Below, piece after piece: positions 24,219-35,535 of a stretch of 64,000 nucleotides of DNA. The translations under genes were made by a program, and so were the position numbers. This stretch comes from Diadema setosum (taxonomy: Eukaryota > Echinodermata > Echinoidea > Diadematoida > Diadematidae): the NCBI GenBank assembly GCA_033980235.1, contig CM067067.1, positions 28,294,451 through 28,358,450 on the forward strand, written 5' to 3'. The notes below the pieces were generated by a model that saw only the letters and a program-made list of their open reading frames with translations, was not told where the DNA came from and did no database searches. The first letter of the stretch is position 1. Each line of letters begins with the position of its first letter.

Positions 24219-24396
24219 CTGCACATTCCAATCCTTGCGACTGTTCATGTAGTCAAAGAGTTTGATATAATTCTTATACTGGTTGTCCCATTCCTCAGGC
24301 TTGTCATAGCGGAAGTCATCTCCAAGTTGCACCAGCAGCACATTACTCCTATAAAGGGTGGACTTCTTGCGGTACTGGTCCAGGAGAGTCTCTGCC
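24219..24396 (-). CDS. MAN2A: MAN2A exon 6 of window: acid/base Asp
   Basis: This 178-nt exon enters in phase 2 and exits in phase 0. It encodes [20 protein letters not shown], then [20 protein letters not shown], then [20 protein letters not shown]. The second Asp of LGDDFR matches the proposed general acid/base (Asp341 in Drosophila). The acceptor is ccaatcag|G and the donor is GTGCAG|gtaatc. It sits between a TTAA-flanked element on its downstream side and fragments of tandem-core elements on its upstream side. Confidence 0.95.
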
Positions 24397-24854
24397 CTGA
24401 TTGGAAAGGGAAAGAAAGCATCACTGTTGATTGTGGACTTGTATTTACCTGGAATGTGCCATCTTGTATCAATCAAATTTTAAAGGATTTATCCAGCAAG
24501 TCTTGTTTTAAAATATGTCTATCTGTGGGAGCCATCCCTTTTATATGTCAGAATAAAACATGCCCTGGTGCACACTTATACAAACACATGTACGTATTCT
24601 ATTATCCTAGAGATTATACCTACCAAAAGTAAAAAAGGTTCGGTGAAAATTTGATCATGCCATTTAAAGGGGAAGATGAAAACGGGAAAATAAACCAATC
24701 TGACCATCCCCCCCCCCTCCGGCCTCTGGATCAGTCATGGACATACAAACTGCAGTCACCAATATATTTTACTGAAAGTGCTAAGCTCAGCTCTGTAACT
24801 TCTAGGTCTGAAGGAGATTTTGAAGGATTCCCTAATTTGGTTGGATTTGAAACC

Positions 24855-25771
24855 AACTAGATTGCGACTGGTATGCCTCCACCATAATGCATGATCCCCT
24901 AATAGGTCTATAGTACATTTTTGACAATGTGTGATGACAGTTTGACATAATTGGCAAAATATCAAAATGACATGTTTGTCACAAATGCATTGAATGTTCA
25001 CTTCCCTAGAAAAAGGTTTAATTGCATGAATTGCTATACTTTTTTTTAAGAGGGCATGAATTTGGGGTTTTGAGGATTTTTACTTGATTTTTGATGCTTT
25101 CATAAGATTATGCATTGCATAATTTTTCAAGGTATGGAGAAAAAGTATCATATAGAATAGTATTGATTAGTGCATTGCTAGCATTTTAACATGGCCTTTC
25201 ACTCTTGACCTATGACCCTAAAATTCCCATGAGAATCACTGTCAGGAAGAACATGCACAAATATGTTCTAAGTTTTATGATGATACCTTGAGCCACTTCT
25301 GTGATATGGAAGAAGTGAAATTTAGCACTTTCACAGACCTTTAACCTTTTGACCTCTGACCTTTTTGGCAAAAAAAAAATAAAAAACATGAAAAATCTTT
25401 ATCAGGTAATACATGTACACACTAAGTTTCAAGAAAAATCCTGCTGGCATTACATAAATATGAGGGAAAATGTGAAATTTTGAGGAGTTGACCATACCTT
25501 CAGGCATTGCATAGATATGGGGGAAACAGTGAAATTTTCAGCAGTTGACTTTGACCTTTGACCTTGAACAGCTGCATCCAAAAGATGATAGGCAAAACTT
25601 CATCCACTCATACATATACATGCCAAGTTTCATTGAGATACCTCAAATGTTCTTTTAGTTATGATGTCCACAAAACTGATTACGGATGGACGGAAGGATT
25701 GACATAAAGACAGATGGAAGGACAACCCGAAAACACAATGCCTTCGGTGACACTTCATGGAGGAGGTGTAA
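24855..25771 (+). mobile_element. GCCTCCG-family tandem-core element, copy A
   Basis: It begins AACTAGATTGCGACTGG, runs through the shared GCCTCCaCcATAATGCATGA start, and ends in a degraded GCCTTCG...GGAGGTGTAAAAA hairpin after a GGACGG stretch. It holds TGACCTTTGACC-type blocks. No open reading frame of note. Confidence 0.8.
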
Positions 25772-26039
25772 AAAAACAGTCACCAGACATTGCATTTTAG
25801 TCATGGGTAGAATCTGAAGAGCAAACTTTAAGCTTTAAAATGATGTATAACTCAGTTCAAATGGACTTTCCTAACCAGTCTAAATACTGAAGAGAAAGCA
25901 TGAGTTCTGGAAAAGTGTATATTGAGAAAAGTGGCTCTGAAGTATATTGAAGGTCTACTGAAGTGCTTTATAATGATTCCAAGCCATGCTCTGTGCATTG
26001 AATGGGTAAAAAAACCACACACACACAAAGCAAAAACAA

Positions 26040-27128
26040 AACTAGAAATGTTGCTATGGTGACTGGAATGCCTCCACTATAATGCATGATTCTCCTAATA
26101 GGTCTATAGTATATCTTGACAATGTGTGATGACAGTTTCACATAATTAGCAAAATATTAAAATGACATGATTGCCACAAATGTGTTGAATGTTCACTTTC
26201 CTCGAACTAGGTTTAATCGGATGAATGGCCATTTTTTTTTTTCTAAGAGAGCATGTATTCCGGGAAATGAGGATTTTTACTTGAGTTTTGACTCTTTTAT
26301 AAGTTTTATATGCATTGAGTAATTTGCAAGGCATGGAGAAAAAGTATAATTTCATTATTAAATAGTAAATTGTTGGCATTTTAACCAGGCCTTTGACCCC
26401 AATATTCACAAGATAATCACTGCTAGGCAGAACATGCATAAATATGTACTAAGTTTCATGATGATACCTTGAGCCACTTCCTAGATATGGAATAAGAATT
26501 TACCACTTTCACGTGACCTTTGACATTTTGTCCTTTGACCTTTTTGGTGTAAGTCTTCCCAGAGAATCTCTATTAAGTAATACATGTATATACTATGTTT
26601 AAAAAAAAATCCTGCAGGCATTGCATAACTATTAGGGAAAAAGTGAAATTTTGAAGAGCTAGTCCTGACCTTTGACCCCCAAAATTCCCATGACAATCAC
26701 TGCCAGTCAGTACATGCATATGTACAAAGTTCTGTGAAGATAACTTGAACCACCTTTGAGATATGGAGAAAAAAAATTAAATTTTAATATTTCCACTTGA
26801 CCTTTGACCTCATGACCCAAAAACTCTTGTCTAGAGAATCTTCATTTGGTATATACTAAATTTCCAGAAAATACCTTCAGGTATTGCATAGATATGGGGG
26901 AAATAGTGACATTTTTAGCATTTGACCTTGACCTTTGACCTTGAGCATGTGCTCCCAAACATTGATAGGCACAACTTTGGCCACTCATACAAACACATGC
27001 TAAGTTTCATTAGGATACCTCATACATTTTTTTAGTTACCCTGTCCACGAAATTGATTACGGACGGACGGAAGGCCGGACAATCCGAAAACATAATGCCT
27101 CTGGCGACACTTTGTGGTGGAGGCATAA
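26040..27128 (+). mobile_element. GCCTCCG-family tandem-core element, copy B
   Basis: It starts AACTAGAAATGTTGCTATGG and ends GCCTCTGGCG...GGTGGAGGCATAAAA after ACGGACGGAAGG. The interior repeats the pattern 'TTGACCTTTGACC / GAGAATC / TACATGTATA / AAGTTTC / ATTGCATAGATATGGGGGAAA'. Confidence 0.85.
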
Positions 27129-27295
27129 AAACAGGATGTAAGCACATTCAACCCAAACTAATATTACAAAGCAGTAGCATCATCCTTTCAAAATTTATTA
27201 GATAAAAAGAATGTGTAAAGCCCCAAGCCCCTTGATCTATGACAAATAACCTTGAAAATGCACTTATTAATGTATTTGCTCAGAGTATTTCAAGT

Positions 27296-28326
27296 TTTAA
27301 AGATAATAAAAAGTTTTGGTACCTCAAAAGTGTCCTTAAATTTCCTTGTCTTAGTTTGTGTTTCAGGTCAAAGTACCTTTCATATAACTAACATTGTGAG
27401 ACTTACTCGCCCCAAAGTGCTCTCATGTCTTAGTAATCATGCAATTAACTGCGACCAGCAGCCCCATACGCATAGCGACCAGCAGTCCCATACGCATAGC
27501 GTAATCGGGCTTCCCATTGTAGCATTCAGGATCATGACAGATTTAGTATCGCAGGGTAAATGTCAACTTAAAATCTCATAAATTCTTCAATTTGAAGACT
27601 TACCAATTAAGTTGAAGTATTGAAAACAGGCTTCGGGCAACGTTTGGTTCTGCCTATAGTCCCTTTCTGTTCGAATTGATGACTGAATGTGACTCGGTCG
27701 ACAGGACCTTAGGAGAGCTACATACAGTACACTGAATACTACAGCCAGTGCATGCGAACACATCACATGCACACAAATTTCAAATCCATGAACGGATAAG
27801 ATGTTTGTGTGCGCATGCGCTGGCCATAGTATCCAGTGTATAGCTCTCCCAAGGTCCTCTCGACCGAGTCACATTCAGTCATCAATTCGAACAGAAAGGG
27901 ACTATTGGCAGAACCAAACGTTGTTTGAAGCCTGTTTTCAATACTTCAACTTAATTGGTAAGTCTTCAAATCGAAGAAATTTTTGGATTTTAAGTTGACA
28001 TTTACCCGCGATACCAATTCTGTCATGATCCTGAATGCTACAGTGCGAAGTCCCATTACGCTATGTGTATGGGGCTGCTGGTCGCAGTTAGCTATGCGTA
28101 CAATGGGCTGCACGCTGCTGGTCGCAGTCAGTGGTTTTGTACAATATTTATCGACGCTGTACAGCGTTGGCTCTGGTACGAAACCAATATTGCATGATTA
28201 CTAAGACATGAGAGCACTTTGGGGCGAGTAATTCTCACAGACAACGTACTTTAACCTGAAACACAAACCAAGACAAGGAAATTCAGGGAAGCTTTTGAGG
28301 TACCAAAACTTTTTATTATCTTTAAA
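27296..28326. repeat. 1.03-kb palindrome (fold-back structure)
   Basis: The outer ends TTTAAAGATAATAAAAAG and its complement bound two arms of about 470 and 525 bp, separated by a spacer of roughly 35 bp near 27785. Arms share TTTTGGTACCTC, ACTCGCCCCAAAGTGCTCTC, GATCATGACAG-type, ACTTACCAATTAAGTTGAAG and GGACCTT.GGAGAGCTA blocks in opposite orientation. The arms differ by small indels and scattered substitutions. No open frame spans it. It may be a fold-back transposon or an inverted duplication. Confidence 0.85.
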
Positions 28327-28386
28327 CAATATTTACATTTTTATTTTTATTTTTCTGAAATGGAGGTTCTGTGGTCATTGTATTAA

Positions 28387-28748
28387 AGGTATTGCTTACC
28401 ACTGGGAGCAGTGACTTAAAAACTGTTTGAGTTTATCACATTTGACGCATATCTATGAGTAGGGTCAGTTGTATCACAAAAACATCCCACCATTTAAAAA
28501 TTTTGGGATAAAGCCTAAAATATAAGGAGATATCACTATTTTCTCAACAAACCATAACCGTAGACAATCTATTATATAAAAAAGAATATCAGAACTTTTG
28601 TTCACATGTTGTAACAATACTTAATATTGATTATACAGATCAATATCTTTACTTTGGTTATTTCTATTCCTAACTCAGATTTTAAAACTATTTTTAATAG
28701 TAATGTAATCTGGGTTTTTGTTTCATCTGCAAATGGTAACTAATGCCT
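28387..28748. mobile_element. TTAA-flanked element, family 2 copy B (362 bp)
   Basis: TTAA precedes it (28383-28386), but the right duplication has decayed to CTTG. The ends AGGTATTGCTTACCA and, complemented, AGGCATTAGTTACCA agree at 12 of 15 positions. It is diverged from 23248-23613 but clearly related. Confidence 0.75.
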
Positions 28749-29275
28749 CTTGGCCCCCACTTGAACCCCACCCCCCACTAACCCTGAATTTGCCATGAAC
28801 AAATTAGAAACTACAATCACCAATCTACAATCCCTCGAGCACTGTGGCTTGTGGAACCCCCAGGTGGAGAGTGGTGCAATTTCCACAGAGATATATTCTG
28901 TAACCCTGACGATAACCCCTGCTAAATTTGGTAAAAATCTGACCATGCATTTTCAAGAAGAAGATGTAAATGTGAACATTGTTCTCAATTTGGTCTTTCC
29001 CCTCCCCTGCTCATCTCCCAAATCTGCTGGAAAATCAAAACTACAGTCACTAATCTAAATTACAAAGAGCACTACCGTAGCTTAATGATTTGAGAGAGTT
29101 GTAAAGATTCCTTAAGTTGGAGGGTTTGTCAGTCTCCCCCCCCCCCCCAAGCGATCTCCAGCATTGTGCTCCAGGGCTCCCTCCCTCCAGGTGGGGGAAT
29201 GGTGCCCATTTGTACAAATATCAACAAAGCGATACTACCTGCTAGGTTTGGTGAAAATTTGACCACACATTTTTA

Positions 29276-31012
29276 AGTATGCTATTCTCATTGGCTAACA
29301 CTGACAAACCCGAGAGCATGGTAGTACATAGAAACAAAAACAAAAACAGTGACTCTCCGCATGCACCCGCCATGCATCTGCGGCACATACTGCCTGATGT
29401 GCATGCATCTCCCATTAGATCATCCTCTCGTAAAGTGCAGATCAATGGGCTGCCACACAAGTTCTGTGACAAAAGTAGGGGTAGGAAAGCACGCCTCTGC
29501 TATCACTCTGAGTTCGTCTGCCTGTGTGGCTAGGTTGGCCAGGGCTCCCCCGTAGGAAGTTCAGTTGTATGGTAGATCGCAATAGCTGTGCCATTTGAGC
29601 CCAGGGCTGATCCTCTTCCATGAATGGCCTTCATCACAGGGGATTTCCACCCAGGATGTGGTCCCCAATGGCCAGTCCGTTCAAAAAGAAATGCCTGGTG
29701 CAGGCCGGGAAGATCCCCACGAAATCGACAGCAAGGCATGCTGTTACAGTTTCATTGCATCTGTCTTAGCTGCATAGAACTCACCAAGGTAGTGGAACAG
29801 TACGGCTTCCTCTTCCTCGCCAAGGAGGCAGAGCCAGCGCGGAGATTCTGGGTCAGCCTGTGGCACAGAGCCCAGTGCCGCAGATGGGCAGTCATCAATG
29901 GACGACCAATCTGATTTGGCCAACCCCGCTGCAAGGAAGGGGTTGAACATGCGTAGTTGGCGAACAGCTGCTCCGGGTCAGAGCATGGGTTGGCGGTTAG
30001 GCCTGGGGTGACTGTCATCTGGCTGGGCTAGGGTGCCGGTACTGCCCGGGAAAGGCACAAGAGGAGTGCCCGTAGATGCATGCGTGTGTGTTGCTGTCAG
30101 GGTGTGAGGGTCTGCTACTGCCCATACTGGCTTGCTACAGCCTGCTAGAGTAGCAGCAGTGCTGAGTTTGAGGGGGAACCCATCAGGGTGACTGCTACCT
30201 GCGCCTTCAGTACCACTCTGGTTGTGGCTTCTTTGGCGTGGGTGGGGGTTGCAAGCAGGGCACCCGGCGCTTTTGCTTCTTCCCTGGTGGGAGGGGAGTG
30301 TCGGGCACCCAGCCTTCAATGGAGTCTGGACTGATGCTCTCCTCTGCTGACGATAGTTGCAGCTAGCTGGGGGAAGCGGGGAGGACTGTCGTGTGGTCAA
30401 CCCAGGTGGGGCAACAGATGAGGTCAGCCAAGCACACTGAGAGAGGAAGCTGTGGTGGGGACTCAGCTAGTGCTTGGTTGAGTAAGAGGGACTGTGCAGT
30501 TTGGGAGCGCTACCCTCTCTTTTGAGGATGGTGTGGGAGGAAGCCATGTCGGTTTCTCCTGGTGGCACTGGTGCAGGTTCCGGCTTGGCATGAACATTGG
30601 GAGCCGAAACGGAGGGTTCCAGGGTAGCTGGTTGCGGAGGTGCGGTTCTCGTAGCAAGCCAGGCCTCTCAGAACACCCAAGAGGCCATCGTCTACCTCAC
30701 ACATTAGGCTGCATGTGAGCAGGAGTGGTGTGGGAGTCCCCTTCCAGCTGGGGCAACAACAGATATTGCAGTGAGGTGACATTTATAAGAGAACAGGAAC
30801 ACATACACACACACACAAACAAAAACAGGTAATACTGCTGACTCTCCAGGTTGCGAGCGATGAAAGAGGACGAACTAATGGGAGACACATGCATATCAGG
30901 CAGTACATGCCATGGTCACACGGCAGGTGTCCGCGGTAATTGTTTTTGTGCTGGTTTTCTCTGTGTAATTATTTCTCGTGTTTGTCCGTGTAGTCAATGA
31001 GAATAGCATACT
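29276..31012. mobile_element. 1.74-kb inverted-repeat element with GC-rich interior
   Basis: AGTATGCTATTCTCATTGGC at the left mirrors the complement of the right end (AGTATGCTATTCTCATTGAC), and similarity continues for about 45 bp (GACAAACCCGAGA against GACAAACACGAGA). Inner TGACTCTCC motifs are also inverted. The interior (29530-30780) is clearly GC-richer than the surroundings and has several overlapping frames on both strands of 60-140 codons, none of which I recognise. A clear target duplication was not seen. Confidence 0.7.
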
Positions 31013-31044
31013 TTCAAAGACAGGCAGCCAATTGTATTGAATGT

Positions 31045-31240
31045 AAATTAGATAGGCCCAACTTTGTCCAATCATGCATACATTTGCCAAGTTTCATTCA
31101 GAAACCTTAAACAGTTCTTCTAAGTTATGCTGTCCACAAAATTAATTGTGGATGGAAGGACAGATGGACAGACAGACGGATGGATGAACAGACAACCCAA
31201 ACACATAATGCCTCAGGTGACATTTTATGGCGGAGGCGTA
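31045..31240 (+). mobile_element. GCCTCCG-family fragment (right end only)
   Basis: It keeps the final core piece, a GGACAGATGGACAGACAGAC microsatellite and the terminal GCCTCAGG...GGCGGAGGCGTAAAAA. The left part is missing. A separate inverted-repeat element (29276-31012) ends just before it. Confidence 0.75.
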
Positions 31241-31276
31241 AAAACCACCCTTTCTTCAAGATGTTACATGTGTCAC

Positions 31277-31463
31277 CTGTTTGCTACATTGGCCTCTGTA
31301 ATAGGGACGGGTGCCACTTTCCAGGGGCAGTTAACCCGCTGGCCTGGTAGTCTCTTGAAGTCAAACTGGCAACAGATCTTGGGGTCTGGTCCACAGGTGT
31401 GAGGGACATCATAGCTGTAAAATGGCATCATGTGACAGAAGATATCTGTGCTTGATCCATGGT
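31277..31463 (-). CDS. MAN2A: MAN2A exon 5 of window: substrate-binding YSYD segment
   Basis: This 187-nt exon enters in phase 1 and exits in phase 2. It encodes [20 protein letters not shown], then [20 protein letters not shown], then [20 protein letters not shown]. The Tyr-Asp of YSYD corresponds to residues that contact the mannose in the active site. The Cys-rich [18 protein letters not shown] block is the most conserved stretch of the Golgi subfamily, and here it is essentially unchanged. The acceptor is tatgcag|AC and the donor is GCAAACAG|gtgaca. The exon lies just downstream, in gene sense, of a short unique segment after the G-rich tandem repeats. Confidence 0.96.
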
Positions 31464-31679
31464 CTGCATACAAAATGGATAGGGATTAGAGTGTGATCAT
31501 TCTGAATGGTGCAATGCATGTCCATCAAATCCATGTGTCACATTTACATGCACCTACCTGTATAAGCACCAAAGACCACAATAAAAAAAAAAGTAAAAGA
31601 AACTAGAAATGTTACAAAGATGACAATTTCAAATGACTGGCGAATAATAATGATGGGACTAAATATTTATACAGCGTCA

Positions 31680-33780
31680 GGGGCGTCACCAGCTTTTTTT
31701 CAAGGAGGGTGCATTTTGACATTTAATGTAACGAGTTTTTTGGGCAGACATTTGGAATTTAGGAAGCTCTCAATCCCCACACTTTTAGTGTTTTTTAAGG
31801 GAAATCAAGCGGGGAAAGGGCACCAGCATAGCTAGGATTTCATCTTTTTTTTTTTTTTTTTTTTTTTTGGGGGGGGGGGGGGGGTTAGTATGCGAGGGAG
31901 CGACCAAGGGGGGAGGGTGTGTTCCCCTCCCATGGTGAGAACTTTTTGCATTTTGATGTTGTAAATGGTGCAATTTTGTGCATGTTTTTGCTTGCTTTAT
32001 CGATTTGAAACAGACCCACTCGTTTAAGTTAGCAGTATATTTTGATGCAGATTATTATTGAACAATTTGTCTATAAAATAGTATCATCCCAATAAACTCC
32101 CTGTTTTAATATTTATATGAATATCATGAACGCGACCAAGCAGGAGCGAGCGGTGTGAGCGAGGGGGGGGGGGGAGAGTGTGGGAGGGGGTGTCCCCCTC
32201 CCATGGTGAGAACTTTTGCATTTTGATGTTGTAAATGGTGCAATTTGATGCAGGTTTTTGCGTGTTTTATCGACTTGAAACAGTCCCACTTGTTTAAGGC
32301 AGCAGTACATTTTGATGTAAATTGTTATTGAACAATGTGCCCATATGATATCATTTAAATAAGCTTCTTGTATTAATTCTTACACTGATGTCATGAACGC
32401 GACCGAGCCTGAGCAAAGTGGAGCGAGCGAGGGGGAGGGTGTGTGAGAACTTTTTGCATTTTGACGTTTTAAATGGCGCAATGTGATGCATGTATTTGCT
32501 TGTTTTATCGACTTGAAACAGTCCCACTTGTTAAAGGTAGCAGTACCTTGTGATGTAAATTATTATTGAACAATTTGCCTACAAAATGGTATAATTTAAA
32601 TAAACTTCTTGTATCAATTCTTACAATGAATATTATGAATGCTGTCTGTTAAGCAATCAAACAGAAAAAGCATGCACACGAGGGTGTACATAAGAGGCAT
32701 TTCTCCTCTCACACGAAGGTGATTTTGTATTTTCAGACCTGAAATTCAGAGATCTTGTGAAACTTTTGGTGCATTACTTGAATTTTTTCCAGCCCCCTCC
32801 CAAAAATAATAATTTAAACAAATAGGTTTGGGTTTTTTTTTTTCATTGAGTTGTTAATGGCTCTTATTCCGAGTGTGCATCATCTCTGTGTATGTACAAA
32901 GTATGGTGAGGTAGAGTTTAGGGGGAGGATGTGGGAGGGGGATACCCGGCCCCTCCCGCTCAATGGAGTTTTTGAGTTTTTAGAACCTAAATAAAGCGAT
33001 CTGGAGCACACTTTTTGTGGAAAATTTGGAAATTGTCATTCCCCATAGTGTACTAAGTCTATAGAAGGGACAAGGCAATGGGAGGGTGGCAAAATACCTC
33101 TCCCATATTCGATTATATTTTTTTTCGCCTTCCAAATCCCCGGTCAAAATCTTAGGGGGGGGGGGGGGGCGACTGCCCCATCGCCCATGGGAAAGGATTA
33201 ATTGAAAGGAGCTAATATCCCTTCCCCCACGATGGAACTTTTGAATTTTTATAAAGTTAAGTGACAGATCTGGTGCACATTTTCGATGGAAGTCCATGGA
33301 AAATAGACCTAACGGGGGAGGGTGTGGGAAGGGGTATCCCCCTCCCACACGAGAGAGACTTCGCCTTTTTAGAATTGAAATTCAGCAACCTGCCACCTGG
33401 TGCACACTTTGGATGAAATAACAGGACAGATTTCTAACAAAAAAGCAAGAAAATCTTTTCATCTCGGGAATTATAATTATGTGGGGTGGGGCAAATGGTG
33501 CGCTTGCCCCTCCAATATTATAGGGGCAACTTTTTTTTTCCTGTCAAAAAGCAAGAAAAATCTTCTCATCTTGGGAATTATTAGTTATGGGGAGGGGAAA
33601 AATCATAATATGCTTACCCCTCCAATGTTTTTATGGGGGCAACTTTTTTTTTCTGTCAAAAAATGATAATGATAATGAATAACATTTATATAGCAAGAAA
33701 ATCTTCTCGTCTCTGGAATCATGGGAGGGGGTGGGCAAAATGATATACTTCCCCCTCCATTTTTTTTAATGAGGCTATGG
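31680..33780 (+). repeat. G-rich tandem repeats, three unit types
   Basis: 31890-32640 holds three units of about 270-300 bp (CATGGTGAGAACTTTTTGCA, TTATTGAACAATTTG, GAGCGAGCGAGGGGG). 32900-33420 holds units with GTGGGAGGGGGTATCCCC-like text and CTGGTGCACACTTT. 33445-33760 holds three units of about 105 bp with GCAAGAAAATCTTCTCATCT. Long T and G runs at 31847-31885 and 33157 may be assembly weak points. A related fragment with G/C runs is at 35450-35535. Confidence 0.7.
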
Positions 33781-34032
33781 CTCGCACTTGGGCTCGCATT
33801 ATCAATATGGATTGGTCAGAAGTAACGTGCTGTACATAGGCCCTACATACTTGTAAGTAGCACGGTCACGTACATGCAAACGTGTACGTGCTCCGTACCG
33901 TACGGATGTACAGTACGGTCGATTAATAGTAAACACTGCAGAATAGTAGTAGATATGTATAAAATCAGTGCTGCCAGAACCCAGGATGCGAATTATTCTT
34001 GCCCACGAATTTTTTGTCCCTGGTGCAAAATG

Positions 34033-35380
34033 AACTAGAAATGTCGCTACGGCGACTGATGCCTCCGCTATAATGCATGATTCTCCCAATAGGTGTATAG
34101 TACAATGTCTTGACAATGTGTGATGACAGTTTCACATAACTGGCAAAATATCGAAATAACAGGTTTGTCAGAAATATCTTGAATGTTCACTTTCCATGAA
34201 CTGGGTTTGCTGTAATTGTCTATTAAAGAGTGCAGGTACACATATTTGGGGAATTGAAAAATTTTACTTGACTTCTGACCGACCTTATTATAAGTTTATG
34301 CATTGAGTATAATTTTCAAGGTATGAAGAAAGAGTGTAATTACAGTACAAAATATTTTTTTTTTCATTTAAACCTGACCTTTGACCCTTAACCTTTGACC
34401 TTTGACCTTCTGGCTGGAAATTTCCAAGAGAATCTCCATCAAGTAATACATGTACGTATATTAAACACTTTTAAAACTAATAATGCAATCATTGCATATA
34501 CTAGTATACATGTATGAGGGAAATACAGTAGTAACATTTTGAGGAGTTGACCTTGACCTTTGAACCCCTGACTATTGACCCATGACCCCTAAATTCCCTA
34601 GATAATCCCTGCCAGTCAGTACATGCATATGTACCATGTTCCATGAAGATACATTGAACCATATGCGAGAAAAGTGATATTGCAACATTTTCACCTAACC
34701 TTTGACCTTTTGACCTTTGACCTTATGACATGAAACTCTCTCTGGAGAATCCTTACGCAGTAGTACATGTCTACACTAAGTTTCAAGAAAATAACTGCGG
34801 GCATTGCATAGATATGGGGGAAATAGCAACATTTTTAGCATTTGACCTTGACCTTTTGACCTTTGACCTCTTGTCAATGTCACTAGAATCTACTCAACTA
34901 ATTGTCCCATCATACATCATCCTTGGACCAAGTTTGGTGAAAGCTGCTTCATCCAGTTTTGAGTTATCACATAAACAGATAAATTTTAGGATTTGACCTT
35001 GATCTTTGACCTTTGACCTCTGTCCGATTTCACTGAAAAACTAATCAAGTAATTGTCCCATCATACATCATCCTCCAACACAGTTTGGTGAAATTTGCTC
35101 CATACAGTCTTGAGTTATCGCGTAAATGGATACAATTTCACGATTTGACCTTGACCTTTGACCTTTGACCTTTAGCCGATTTCACCCAAAATCTTATCAA
35201 ATCGTTGCCCCATCATACTTCATACTTGGACCAAGTTTGGTAGAATTCCAGTAAATATTACTCAAGTTATCGCGTAAACGAAAGCGGACGGACGTACGGA
35301 CGTACGTACGGACGTACGTACGGACGGACGGACAACCCGAAAACATAATGCCTCCGGCACCACTTCGTGGCGGAGGCATA
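34033..35380 (+). mobile_element. GCCTCCG-family tandem-core element, copy C
   Basis: It starts AACTAGAAATGTCGCTACGG, has many TGACCTTTGACCT blocks, an ACGGACGTACG microsatellite, and the hairpin GCCTCCGGCACCACTTCGTG ending CGGAGGCATAAAAA. It is the best preserved of the set at its right end. Confidence 0.87.
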
Positions 35381-35535
35381 AAAAATAAAACAATAAAAAA
35401 CAAGAATAATTATTTAGCGTCCGGTGTTGAAATTGTTCGCAGTCTGAAGTGGTGATTTTTTTTTTTTTTTTTTAAGGGTCTGAAGGGGGGTGCGTTCGCA
35501 CCCAACGCACCCCCCCCCCCCCGGTGATGCCCATG

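Noticed and set aside
29978..30400. 140-codon minus-strand frame rich in Pro, Ser and Thr
   Set aside because: Low-complexity translation of a GC-rich element interior, with competing frames on both strands.
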